A stretch of DNA of 64,000 bases from CAYJLF01 sp964371055 (lineage in GTDB: Bacteria > Eisenbacteria > RBG-16-71-46 > CAIMUX01): the NCBI GenBank assembly GCA_964371055.1, contig CAYJLF010000023.1, positions 1 through 64,000 of the forward strand. The letters are read 5' to 3'. How positions within the stretch are numbered: the first letter of the stretch is position 1; every line of letters starts with the position of its first letter. The position numbers were made by a program, and so were the translations under genes. The notes under the pieces were generated by a model. The model worked only from the letters and a program-made list of their open reading frames with translations, ran no database searches and had not been told where the DNA came from. Shown one piece after another: positions 32,285-41,449 of the stretch.

Positions 32285-34462
32285 GTGTCGGCACGCCGCG
32301 GGGGGCCGGACTTGCATCTGATCTTCAGAAGAAACAACTCTGAACGCGGACCGGCCCAGGCGCGTCCGGGCCGATCCACGGCGGTCCTCGCCCTGGCCCT
32401 GGCGGTTTGGCTGGGCACCTTCACGGCGCCCCGGGCCTCCGCAGCCGGATCACCGCGCTTTCTCGTCCTCGCTCCGACGGAATCGGTGATCGCCGATCCG
32501 GCCGACCTCGTGATCGCGATCGCCATCATCGATCCCGACCGGCAGGTCGATCCCGCCACCGTCAGCCTGTGGCTCGATGGCCGGGAGGTTACAGCCTCCG
32601 CGCAGGTCACGGCCGGGGCCGTCACCTGGGTTCCGCCGGAGCCTCTCCCGCCGGGATCGCATCGCTTCGAACTCCGGGGTCGCACGTTGACCGGCACCGA
32701 GCTCATCCCCATCCAGCACGACTTCCGGGGCGGGCCGGAGACGGCCGAGAGGGCCATCCGGGAGACCAGAGGCCAGCTCACTCTGTTCACGTTGAGCGAC
32801 GACCTGGCCGGGCCCGGGCGCCGGCTGCGGCAGGAGCCGGAACGAACCTCGACCGCACGCCTGACGATGAGCACCAGGTGGGATCAATGGAAGATCGACG
32901 CGCGGCTTTTCCTCACGTCGGACGAGGAGCAGGGCTTCCAACCGCGCAACCGATACGCGGTCGAGATCGATCGCGGCTGGATCGGAGTCGGCGCCGGGGA
33001 CCTGAACTATCGGTTCTCCCCCCTGGTTCTCCAGGGCAAACGGACCCGGGGCCTCGGAGGCCGGCTGCGCTACGGCGCCGCGGAGTTGACGGCGATCTCC
33101 GGCACGATTCGTCGCGGAGTGGAAGGCTCGATCCGCATCACCCCGGCGGTCTTCGACACGAACCTGGTGCGCCTGGTCCACTCCGACTCGGTCCAGGCCC
33201 TGTCCGACACGACCGTGTTGGGCGGCTCGTTCGAACGGAAGCTGATCGGCGCCCGGCTTGCCTTTGGCCGCGGGCGAACCTTCCAGTTCGGTCTCGACGG
33301 GCTCCGGGTCCGGGACGAGGTCGGATCGATCCGGAAAGGCCTCATGCCGAAGGACAACCTGGTGGTCGGCGGAAACGTCCTCGTCGCTCCCTCGGGGCGC
33401 CGGGTCGTCGCCGAGGCGATCTGGGCCTGGAGCGCGCTCTCCGAGGACATCACGGGAGGAGCGCTGTCGGATTCTCTGCTGGAGGAGCGGTTGGGCGGAA
33501 GCTACCCCGACTTCCGCGACTACGACCGGTACTTCATCGTCAACTACAGCACCACGCCGATCGACCCTCGCCAACTCTCCAGTCTCGCCTGGGAGACCAC
33601 GGTCAGGGGAGACTTCGCGGGCCACTCCTATCGAGTCGGCTACCGACGGACCGGCACGGCGTTTCGAAACCTCGCGGCGACGTCGCTGCGGAGCGATCAG
33701 GCTGGAGTGCGCCTCACGGACACCTTTCGCGCCTGGCAGCGGCGACTGGAACTCTCAGGGGAGTTCGAAGGGTTTGCGGACAACCTGTCGAAGGACAAAC
33801 TCCACACGACGGATACCCGGATCTGGGGCGCCTCGGCCGCCTTCCTGCCTGGTCGTCCGGATCTCCGGAGCGTGACGCTCGGCGTTCGCCAATACCACCG
33901 CGAGAATGACGCGGCCGCACCCTCGCCCGGAGATCTCGACTTCCGGCGGGACGAGACGACCACCAGCATCACCGTCGGCGCGGGCTACAACCTCCTCCTC
34001 GGGTCGGGTCACGAGTTCGCGCTCGGCTTCGCCCGGGTTCGCACGGACGCGCTGGAGAGAACAGCCGACGCCGTTCGCTCGGACTGGCGAGTCGGATGGA
34101 GCACGCGGTTCTCGCGCGTGCCGGTGTCTCTGAAGGCGGGCGTGGCCGGCAGCCGGGCGGAGTACTCCGCGACCGGCGCCGAGCTCGACTATTACCACTA
34201 CGACCTGGGTGTGAACTACCGGTTCCTCGACGGCCGCCTGCATACCTCCGCGTCGGCGGGGCTGCTCGCCGGCGAAGGGAGTCAGGGACTCTCCGGGGGA
34301 GACAAGACGAGTTTGAGCGCGGCCGCAGTCTACCTCCTTCGCGACGGCACCTCCATCACGGGCCGGATCGGCCGCTCGAGCTTCCGCGGCGACGCCGACC
34401 CCGCGCAGGACTATGATGAGACGATGGTGAGCCTGCGCCTCGTGCAGGACTTCTCGCTGTAG
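32285..34462 (+). CDS. Large outer-membrane beta-barrel protein
   Basis: 725 residues. A signal peptide (VLALALAVWLGTFTAPRASA) is followed by an N-terminal Ig-like region with ADPADLVIAIAIIDPDRQVDP (to about 150) and about 20 amphipathic strands of 10-14 residues, ending VSLRLVQDFSL with a hydrophobic last residue suited to BAM recognition. Family unnamed. GTG start 15 nt after the FecR stop with AGGA upstream. It probably forms the outer-membrane part of the FecR/cyclase module, or a transport pore whose state the FecR and CHASE2 proteins monitor. Confidence 0.75.
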   Translation: MSARRGGPDLHLIFRRNNSERGPAQARPGRSTAVLALALAVWLGTFTAPRASAAGSPRFLVLAPTESVIADPADLVIAIAIIDPDRQVDPATVSLWLDGREVTASAQVTAGAVTWVPPEPLPPGSHRFELRGRTLTGTELIPIQHDFRGGPETAERAIRETRGQLTLFTLSDDLAGPGRRLRQEPERTSTARLTMSTRWDQWKIDARLFLTSDEEQGFQPRNRYAVEIDRGWIGVGAGDLNYRFSPLVLQGKRTRGLGGRLRYGAAELTAISGTIRRGVEGSIRITPAVFDTNLVRLVHSDSVQALSDTTVLGGSFERKLIGARLAFGRGRTFQFGLDGLRVRDEVGSIRKGLMPKDNLVVGGNVLVAPSGRRVVAEAIWAWSALSEDITGGALSDSLLEERLGGSYPDFRDYDRYFIVNYSTTPIDPRQLSSLAWETTVRGDFAGHSYRVGYRRTGTAFRNLAATSLRSDQAGVRLTDTFRAWQRRLELSGEFEGFADNLSKDKLHTTDTRIWGASAAFLPGRPDLRSVTLGVRQYHRENDAAAPSPGDLDFRRDETTTSITVGAGYNLLLGSGHEFALGFARVRTDALERTADAVRSDWRVGWSTRFSRVPVSLKAGVAGSRAEYSATGAELDYYHYDLGVNYRFLDGRLHTSASAGLLAGEGSQGLSGGDKTSLSAAAVYLLRDGTSITGRIGRSSFRGDADPAQDYDETMVSLRLVQDFSL

Positions 34463-34503
34463 AAGAGGATCTCGGGAGGCCGGACGGCCAAGGGAGGTCC
34501 AGG

Positions 34504-36648
34504 ATGCGCCGATTCACCTTCAGGCGATCGCGTTCGTCCGCAGCCGGTCACGCCTCCACCCTCCCGCGCACGATCCTGACGGCGTCGCTGCTCGTCCTGG
34601 GGACGGCCCTCCTGGCGGACCTGATCTCCCGGCTTCATGTGGTGGAGAAGGTCGAGCTTTCCCTGCTCGATCTGCGGTTTCGTTTCCGCGGCCCGATCCC
34701 CCACCGCGACGAAATCGTGATCGTCACGATCGACCAGACCAGCGAGTCGGATCTCGATCAGGCGTATCCCTGGGACCGGCGGCTGCACGGCCGGCTGGTC
34801 GACAACCTCGGCCGCGCCGGCGCGCGGCTGGTGGTGTTCGATGTGGTCTTCACCGAGGGGGCGGACTCCGCGGCGACGGCAAGCTTCGCCGATGCCATCG
34901 GCCGCGCCGGCAACGTCATCCTGGCGGGAAAGACCGAAGAGACCCGCCTCCGGGCCCGTGCCCACGCGATCTACCCGCCCCTTCCCCGTCTCGCCGAGAA
35001 TGCCTGGGGCTGGGGTCGGATCGACCAGTACGGCGACATCGACAACGCGGTGCGACGCTACGGGCTCACCACCACCTTCTCGGGCCGGGAGTACGCCACT
35101 CTGGCGGTGCAGACGCTCAAAGCCTACCAGGGCCTCCCCCCCGATGCGCCGGTCACCTATGACGACGGGGTGGCGCGGGTCGGGTCGTATGAGATTCCCC
35201 GGTACGATCGCCAGACGATGCTGATCAACTACGCCGGTCCGGCCGGGACCTTCTCCCAATACTCCTTCTCCAGCGTCCTCGACGACAGCTCCTTCGACCT
35301 GCCGCGCGAGGAGGCTGATCTCGACATCTTCGACCTCTGGCTCGCGCGCGGCGTGTTCCGCGACAAGATCGTCCTCGTGGGATACACCGGCCGGGAGCTC
35401 CACGACTTCATCCACACCCCCTTCTTCGGGAGCGGGCAGGAAAAGGTCCTGACGCCGGGCGTGGAGATGCACGCCAACGCCATCAGCACCATGTTGGGCG
35501 GCCGGTTCATCTCCCGGCCCGGCACGGCCGTGCCCGGCTTCCGGCTCCTCCTCGCCCTGCTGTGGGCCGGGCTCACCTGCGTCGTCGCCACACGACTGGG
35601 AGTGGTTCCCGGCCTCCTCTGCACGCTCGCCTTCGCCGTCGGGGAGATCGCCCTGGCCTTCTGGCTCTTTCGGGCCCGCGACTGGTGGATCGAGATCACC
35701 ACGCCCACGCTGGCCACCGCCATGGCCTACACGGCCCAGACGGCGCGCACGGTCATCGCGGAACGGCGGGCCAAGCGGCAGATCCGGGGCATGTTCCAGC
35801 ACTACGTGCCGCCGCAGGTCGTGGACCAGCTGATCCGGCGCCCCGAGCTCCTGGCGCTGGGGGGAGAGGAGCGGGAGCTCACCGTGATGTTCACCGATAT
35901 CGAGGGATTCACGACGATCTCGGAGACCCTCAAGCCCAGCGACCTGGCCAATCATCTCAACAGCTACCTCACGGCCATGAGCGAGATCGTCCTGCGGCAC
36001 CGGGGGATCGTCGACAAATTCGAGGGAGATGCGATCATGGCCGAGTTCGGGGCCCCGGTCCCCTTCTCGGAACATGCGCGCGAGGCCTGCCTGGCGGCGC
36101 TCGAAATGCAGCGACGCCTGCGGGAGCTGGGCCGGGAGTGGGAGCGCGCCGGGCTTCATCCCTGGCGGTCCCGCGTCGGCGTCCACACCGGCAACGTGAT
36201 CGTCGGCAACATGGGAAGCAGCACCCTCTTCGACTACACGGTGATCGGCGACAACGTCAACCTGGGAGCCCGCCTGGAAGCAGCCAACAAGATCTACGGC
36301 ACGCGGATCATGGTCAGCGAGGCCACGCTCCGCGAGGCGGGACCGGGGTTCATCGCGCGGGAACTCGACGACATCGTGGTCAAGGGGCGAACGCACCCGG
36401 TCAAGGTCTTCGAGCTGGTCGCGGGCCCCGGGGAAACTCTGCCGCCTGACCAGGAGCGGGCCCTCGCGATCTATCATCGCGGGCTGGAGGCCGCGCGGGA
36501 AACCAGGTGGGAGGAAGCGGCGGCCCGGTTCGAGGAGGCGATCACCCTCGCACCCGAAGACGGACCGTCTCGTTACCACCGCCTTCGCGTGGCCGATCTG
36601 ACGGCGATCGCCGCACGGGCGTCGAAGGCGTCAGCCGGCGGGACGTGA
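34504..36648 (+). CDS. CHASE2-domain class III adenylate cyclase
   Basis: 714 residues. TM1 about 24-44, a CHASE2 extracytoplasmic domain about 50-335 (IPHRDEIVIVTIDQTSESDL, RLVVFDVVF, DKIVLVGYTGRELHD), three transmembrane helices about 345-415, and a cyclase domain with MFTDIEGFTTISE, DKFEGDAIMAEFGAPV and NVNLGARLEAANKIYG. The final about 60 residues form a TPR-like tail. ATP to cAMP is likely. GGGAGG lies about 6 nt before the ATG. Position after the FecR-domain and barrel genes is a recurrent arrangement for envelope-state sensing by cAMP. Confidence 0.94.
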   Translation: MRRFTFRRSRSSAAGHASTLPRTILTASLLVLGTALLADLISRLHVVEKVELSLLDLRFRFRGPIPHRDEIVIVTIDQTSESDLDQAYPWDRRLHGRLVDNLGRAGARLVVFDVVFTEGADSAATASFADAIGRAGNVILAGKTEETRLRARAHAIYPPLPRLAENAWGWGRIDQYGDIDNAVRRYGLTTTFSGREYATLAVQTLKAYQGLPPDAPVTYDDGVARVGSYEIPRYDRQTMLINYAGPAGTFSQYSFSSVLDDSSFDLPREEADLDIFDLWLARGVFRDKIVLVGYTGRELHDFIHTPFFGSGQEKVLTPGVEMHANAISTMLGGRFISRPGTAVPGFRLLLALLWAGLTCVVATRLGVVPGLLCTLAFAVGEIALAFWLFRARDWWIEITTPTLATAMAYTAQTARTVIAERRAKRQIRGMFQHYVPPQVVDQLIRRPELLALGGEERELTVMFTDIEGFTTISETLKPSDLANHLNSYLTAMSEIVLRHRGIVDKFEGDAIMAEFGAPVPFSEHAREACLAALEMQRRLRELGREWERAGLHPWRSRVGVHTGNVIVGNMGSSTLFDYTVIGDNVNLGARLEAANKIYGTRIMVSEATLREAGPGFIARELDDIVVKGRTHPVKVFELVAGPGETLPPDQERALAIYHRGLEAARETRWEEAAARFEEAITLAPEDGPSRYHRLRVADLTAIAARASKASAGGT

Positions 36649-36850
36649 TTCGGAAAGCGCCCGAGGCGGGGCTCTCGCTCGGGACCGGCGCCATGGTATG
36701 ATTTCCATGGCCCACCAGGGGCCTTGGAGAGCGGCGTGCCCGGCGTTCTAATCCGCGGGTGTCGCCGATGGACCCCCAACCTCAACGGCGACGGCACTCC
36801 TTCGGCCGCGCCCGGCGGGCGGCACTTCCCGATGACCACCGGACGACGCG

Positions 36851-37765
36851 ATGAACCACGCTCCTAGCGGCAAGTCTATCGCCTCCCTGCGGCGGATCGT
36901 CGAGCTCTGCCGAACGACCGGCTCTCAGGCGTGCGCCCCGGGATTGCTGGACGACTCCGAAGCCGCGATCGGCGACCTGGAGCAGTTGACCCAGACCGTC
37001 TCCGCTCTCGCGCAGCGCATCGCGCTTCGCGATCGCCAGCTCAGCCTGTTGAAGCGAGTGATTCCGATCGGGGTCGCCCTCTCCACCGAGAAGGACTTCG
37101 ACCGTCTGTTGGAAACCCTGGTGATCGAGGCCCAGTCGATTACCAACGCGGACGGCGGCTCCCTCTACCTTCGGGAGAACGACACGCTCAGATTCGTCAT
37201 CCTTCGCAACAGATCCCTCCGGCTCCAGATGGGCGGCACGACCGGAGAGCCGATCTCCGTCAGCCCCGTGCGGCTCTACAACGACGACGGCCGGGACAAC
37301 CGCGCCAACGTCGCGTCATGCGTGGCCCTCACCCGCGAGACGATCCGCATCGCCGACGCCTACGAGGCGGAGGGTTTCGACTTCTCCGGCACGAAGCTCT
37401 TCGACGCGCGCATGGGATATCGCTCCCGGTCGATGCTCGCGATGCCGCTGATGAACGGGGAACGGAACGTGATCGGCGTCCTGCAACTGCTCAACGCGCA
37501 GGACCCGGAGACGGCCGAGATCGTGCCTTTCGCCGAAGACGAGGTCCTTGAGTCGCTCGTTCTGCTCGCCGCGGCCGCCCTCGACGGGTACATCCGCGAA
37601 GCCTCCCTGCGCCATGAGATCGTTCAACTCAGGATCGAGATCGACGAGACCCGCCGGGCCCACCAGGTGGCGGAGATCACGGACACGTCGTATTTCAGGG
37701 ATCTGAAGATGGAGGCGGCGCGCCTGCGCTCCCGGCGTCCCCGGAACGACCCCGGCGAGAGGTAG
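36851..37765 (+). CDS. GAF-domain protein with short helical output tail
   Basis: 304 residues. N-terminal helical segment (to about 75), then a GAF domain (LLETLVIEAQSITNADGGSLYLRENDTLRF; RSMLAMPLMNGERNVIGVLQLLNA). No kinase or cyclase domain follows. The last about 40 residues (QLRIEIDETRRAHQVAEI, then TSYFRDLKMEAARLRSRR) match the tail of the DUF3365 sensor at 3055-4224 in order and spacing. GAF domains bind small ligands such as cyclic nucleotides; after two cyclase genes cAMP would be a natural candidate, but this is inference. ATG with a weak ribosome site. Confidence 0.85.
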   Translation: MNHAPSGKSIASLRRIVELCRTTGSQACAPGLLDDSEAAIGDLEQLTQTVSALAQRIALRDRQLSLLKRVIPIGVALSTEKDFDRLLETLVIEAQSITNADGGSLYLRENDTLRFVILRNRSLRLQMGGTTGEPISVSPVRLYNDDGRDNRANVASCVALTRETIRIADAYEAEGFDFSGTKLFDARMGYRSRSMLAMPLMNGERNVIGVLQLLNAQDPETAEIVPFAEDEVLESLVLLAAAALDGYIREASLRHEIVQLRIEIDETRRAHQVAEITDTSYFRDLKMEAARLRSRRPRNDPGER

Positions 37766-37845
37766 GTCACCGCGCGGATCCCGAGACGCTCACGCCGGGA
37801 GCATCCCGCCGGAGCGTTCACGCCGGAGCGATCACCGCTGTCGCG

Positions 37846-38628
37846 TCAACCTGCCCCATTCCGGAACTCGAACTCCGCCAAGAGGACGTGGTGATCCGAT
37901 GCCTCCGTCGGTTGAACGACGTGACGCACCGCCCGCAGGTAGTCATTGTAGAAGATGTGGTCGAGCACGTAGGGACGGTGCCGCCAGGTCACTTCCGTCG
38001 TCTGCACGGATTGAAAGCCGGCCCGGGCGAAGTCCCGCACCAGCGCTTCATGGTTGCTGGCGTTGAAGTCACCCGCGATCAACGCAGGGCCCGCCACGGC
38101 GCTCGCCTGTGCGATGACCAGTTCCCGCTGCCGGGGATGACGCTCGCCGGACGACTTGAGCATGAAATAGGCCAACAGGTGCGTGTTGAACAGCTGCAGA
38201 TCATGCCCGGCCAGCGTGGTGCGGGCCCCGATCAGCAGCCGGTCGGTGGGAGTCTTGATCTCGCCTTCGAACTCGAACTCGAGGCGCGGCGACGGCAGGT
38301 CGAGGCGGAAGAAGTCGCGCTGCTCTGTCTTCGAGAAGATGGCCAGGCCGATGCCGAACGGAAGCTCACGCGGATCCGCCTTCGGGTAGGAGAAGCAGCC
38401 GTGATACCCCGCGAGGAGCTGCCGCAGCCGCGTGTAGTGCGGCGGCGGATCGCACTGCACTCCCCCCGGCTGCGCGTGTTCCACCTCCTGCAGCATCACG
38501 ATGTCGGCATCGTGGCGCAGGATCTCGGCGACGGTCAGGTCCAGGTTGATCGGCGCCCCGCGGGCGTCGACTTCATCCCACATCTGACCGAACTGCATGT
38601 TGAACTGCATGACTTTGAAGGTACTCAT
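37846..38628 (-). CDS. Endonuclease/exonuclease/phosphatase-fold protein
   Basis: 260 residues with EEP-superfamily motifs: KVMQFNMQFG, DIVMLQEVEH (Glu metal ligand), LFNTHLLAYFM, GDFNASNHE and DHHVLL (C-terminal catalytic Asp-His). Members hydrolyse nucleic acids or phospholipid and inositol phosphodiesters. There is no signal peptide in the preferred reading from the ATG at 38628, so it is cytosolic. A second in-frame ATG 15 nt upstream is possible; neither has a good ribosome site. Its divergent neighbour is a globin gene. Confidence 0.88.
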   Translation of the reverse strand: MSTFKVMQFNMQFGQMWDEVDARGAPINLDLTVAEILRHDADIVMLQEVEHAQPGGVQCDPPPHYTRLRQLLAGYHGCFSYPKADPRELPFGIGLAIFSKTEQRDFFRLDLPSPRLEFEFEGEIKTPTDRLLIGARTTLAGHDLQLFNTHLLAYFMLKSSGERHPRQRELVIAQASAVAGPALIAGDFNASNHEALVRDFARAGFQSVQTTEVTWRHRPYVLDHIFYNDYLRAVRHVVQPTEASDHHVLLAEFEFRNGAG

Positions 38629-38893
38629 GTCGATCCATGGTGCCATCGAACGGGCGCTCTGCAAACCACTCTCTTTTTCCCGCGGCTGGCCCGCGACCGA
38701 CCGTCTCGCCGAACGTCGCGAACCTCCGGACGCAGACGTCGTCGGCAACGTCCGCTCCGAGGCCCTCGCACCGCTTGATGCGCGGACGCCGCTCGGCTAC
38801 GCTCCTTCGTCATCGCGAATCGAGGCGGCGTGACCGGTGCATCCCCCGGGTCGCTCCTTCATCGGCCAACACCATTCACCAGACGAGACCACC

Positions 38894-39301
38894 ATGCGCA
38901 TCGAAGAGAGTATCGACCGGGTCATGCGCTCCCAGGATGTCTTCGGCGCAGCGTTCTACGACATCTTTTTCCAGCGCGCCCCCGAGATGCGGGAGTTCTT
39001 CCGCGACGTCGACATGAACCGCCAGTCGATCGTGCTGACGATGTCCATCTCGCTGATCGGCCAGAACCACTCCCGGCGCTATCCCGCGACCGAGCGTTAC
39101 CTGCATTACCTCGGCACCCAGCACCGGAAGTGGGACATCCCCCGCTCCGCCTTCCCGAAGTGGCGCGAGGCCATGATCGAAGCCCTGGGCGGCTTCCATG
39201 GCGAAGACTGGAGCGAGGAACTGGCCGCGGAGTGGAGAGCGGCGTTCGACGGGAGCATCGCCGCGATGTTCGACGGTTACGAACACGACTTCAACGTCTG
39301 A
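38894..39301 (+). CDS. Single-domain globin
   Basis: 135 residues, all-helical globin: ESIDRVMRSQDVFGAAFYDIFFQRAPEMREFF (A-C helices), the E-helix region MNRQSIVLTMSISLIGQNH, and the proximal His in YLGTQHRKWDIPRSAFPKW, matching the flavohaemoglobin-like F8 site. No reductase domain follows, so it would be an O2/NO-binding globin (NO detoxification or sensing). Start chosen at the ATG beginning MRIEESIDRV; a longer frame adds residues without globin character. Convergent with the Kef-type transporter gene. Confidence 0.9.
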   Translation: MRIEESIDRVMRSQDVFGAAFYDIFFQRAPEMREFFRDVDMNRQSIVLTMSISLIGQNHSRRYPATERYLHYLGTQHRKWDIPRSAFPKWREAMIEALGGFHGEDWSEELAAEWRAAFDGSIAAMFDGYEHDFNV

Positions 39302-39398
39302 TCGGCCGCACGAACCGAGAGATTGCGATGCCGCGACCGGAGCCGCGGTCGGGCGGCGAGCGGTCTGTGGCCCACAGCCGCGCGGCGGGCTGGGAGCG

Positions 39399-41327
39399 TC
39401 ACGACCGTTCGAGGGCGGCCGGCGCGGCGCCGTCGCCATACTCGCTGCGCAACGACTCGGTGTCCCATCCCAGGTCGCGCCAGGCGGCCGCGTCGCGGAT
39501 CTCGTTGAGAAGAACGTCCTCGAGGTCGCGGATTCGGCGGCGCGCCTCCCGGAAGTACTCAGTGTCGTCGCGACGCACGCGCGCCAGGGCGTGCACCGAA
39601 TCCTCATCGTGGCGACGGAACGTCCGGGCGGCCCGCAGGGCCTCGTGGGGATGGACGCCGAGGAGACGGAGCGCGTCCGTCCCGGCGCGGAGCGAGGTGT
39701 CCAGGGTCTCGCGGTAGATGTGCTCCACGCCCAACTCGACCAGTTCATACGCCTCGTCCCTCCCCGCGGCGCGCGCGAAGAGGGTCAGATGGGGGAAATG
39801 TTCGCGAACGGAGCCCACCAGTTGCTTGATCTTTTCGTGATCATCGATCGCCAGCACCAGAAGCCGGGCCTCCTCTGCCCCCGCCTGCCGAAGCAGGTCG
39901 TGGCGGCTGGCGTCCCCATAGAAGACCGGCAGCCCGAGCTGGCGGAGGATGTCGACCTGGTCAGAGTCGAACTCAAGCACCGTCACCTGGATGCCGTTGG
40001 CCCGCAGGAGGCGGCCGACGACACTGCCGAACCGTCCGAACCCCGCGATGATGACGGCATTCCGCTCGTCGACCTTGTCCTCCTCCCGTTGCGTCGCGCG
40101 CCGCGTGCCGGTGTGCGGCTGGATGACCTTCTCGTTCAGCAGCATCAGGAGCGGCGTGAGCGCCATCGAGACCGCCACCGTGGCCACGAGCGGACCGGTC
40201 ACCTCGGCCGGCAGCACGTGACGCTGGGTCGCGAACGCGATCAGGACGAAGGCGAACTCGCCCCCCTGGGAGAGCGCGAAGGAGAAGAGAAGGTTCTGGT
40301 CCAGGCCCATCCCGAACACGCGGCCCAGGACGAGCAGAACGACGAACTTCACAACGAGTAGAATCAGCACGGTTGCGGCCAGCAGACCAGGCTGGGCCGC
40401 GATCAGCTGGAAGTCGATCGACGCGCCGACCGAGATGAAGAACACCGCCAGCAGCAGTCCCTTGAACGGCTCGATGTCGCCTTCCAGCTCGTGCCGGTAC
40501 TCGCTGTTTGCCAGGACGACTCCCCCGAGAAACGCGCCGAGCGCCGGACTGAGTCCGACCTGCTCCATCGCCAGCGCGATCCCGAGCACAAGCAGAAGAG
40601 CCGCGGCGGTGAAGAGCTCACGCAGGCGCGTCTGCGCGATCACTCGGAGGATCGGGCGGGCGAGAAAACGGCCAAGAAGGATGATCCCCCCGACCGCCAG
40701 GAGCATGATCGCCGCCTGCTGCCATCCCGGCAGAGTCTTGATCCAGAGCCCGGCCGTCGCCCCCTCCATGGCGTCGTGTCCCAGCGCCGTGGCCGCGCCG
40801 AGCTGGGGAGCGGCGAGGAGCGGCAGCAACGCGAACATCGGGATGACGGCCAGATCCTGGAAGAGGAGGACCGAAAACGACGTCTGTCCGGCATCCGTCT
40901 TCGTCAGACGCTTCTCGGAGAGGATCTGCAACACGATCGCGGTGGACGAGAGGGCCAGGATCAGGCCCGTCGCCAGCGCAGGCTGCCACCGCAGGCCGAG
41001 GGCCAGGGCGATGGCCATCAAGAGGGTTGCGGTGACGCCGACCTGCAGCCCGCCGAGCCCCAGGATCGGGCGGCGAAGGCGCCAAAGGAGTCGCGGCTCC
41101 AGTTCCAGTCCGATGAGGAAGAGCATCATCACGACGCCGAACTCGGCGAAGTGCATGACGTCCGCTCCCTCGGCGCCGATCAGCCGCAGGCAGAACGGCC
41201 CCAGGGCCATTCCGGCCAGCAGGTAACCGAGGACCGAACCGAGCCCGAGCCGCTTCGCGATCGGCACCGAGATGACCGCCGCCGCCAGGTAGACCAACGC
41301 CTGCATGAAAAAACCCTGAGCGTGCAT
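39399..41327 (-). CDS. KefB/KefC-type CPA2 potassium:proton antiporter
   Basis: 642 residues. About 12 transmembrane helices (to about 390) with the CPA2 features FLIGLELEPRLL, LSSTAIVLQIL, FQDLAVIPM and SQGGEFAFVLI, then a cytoplasmic TrkA-N/RCK domain GFGRFGSVVGRLLRANG with FYGDASRHDLL. KefB/C are ligand-gated K+ efflux systems opened by glutathione adducts and acidify the cytosol against electrophiles. The ancillary oxidoreductase gene lies 122 nt upstream on the same strand, as in kefGB or kefFC. GAGGAG lies 4 nt before the ATG. A start at Met8 is possible. Confidence 0.92.
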   Translation of the reverse strand: MHAQGFFMQALVYLAAAVISVPIAKRLGLGSVLGYLLAGMALGPFCLRLIGAEGADVMHFAEFGVVMMLFLIGLELEPRLLWRLRRPILGLGGLQVGVTATLLMAIALALGLRWQPALATGLILALSSTAIVLQILSEKRLTKTDAGQTSFSVLLFQDLAVIPMFALLPLLAAPQLGAATALGHDAMEGATAGLWIKTLPGWQQAAIMLLAVGGIILLGRFLARPILRVIAQTRLRELFTAAALLLVLGIALAMEQVGLSPALGAFLGGVVLANSEYRHELEGDIEPFKGLLLAVFFISVGASIDFQLIAAQPGLLAATVLILLVVKFVVLLVLGRVFGMGLDQNLLFSFALSQGGEFAFVLIAFATQRHVLPAEVTGPLVATVAVSMALTPLLMLLNEKVIQPHTGTRRATQREEDKVDERNAVIIAGFGRFGSVVGRLLRANGIQVTVLEFDSDQVDILRQLGLPVFYGDASRHDLLRQAGAEEARLLVLAIDDHEKIKQLVGSVREHFPHLTLFARAAGRDEAYELVELGVEHIYRETLDTSLRAGTDALRLLGVHPHEALRAARTFRRHDEDSVHALARVRRDDTEYFREARRRIRDLEDVLLNEIRDAAAWRDLGWDTESLRSEYGDGAAPAALERS

Positions 41328-41449
41328 CTGCTCTCCTCGTCGATTCCACGTTCCGTAGAGACTGAGATCGATCCTGTCATCTGACCGGGATCTGCGACCT
41401 GCCGGTTGTCCCGACCTCTCCTCGGCTCAGCCCCGGGCAGTGGAACGAC

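Noticed and set aside
39338..39355. Hairpin CGACCG...CGGTCG between the globin and antiporter genes as a bidirectional terminator
   Set aside because: Short stem and no T-run on either side; not strong enough to call.
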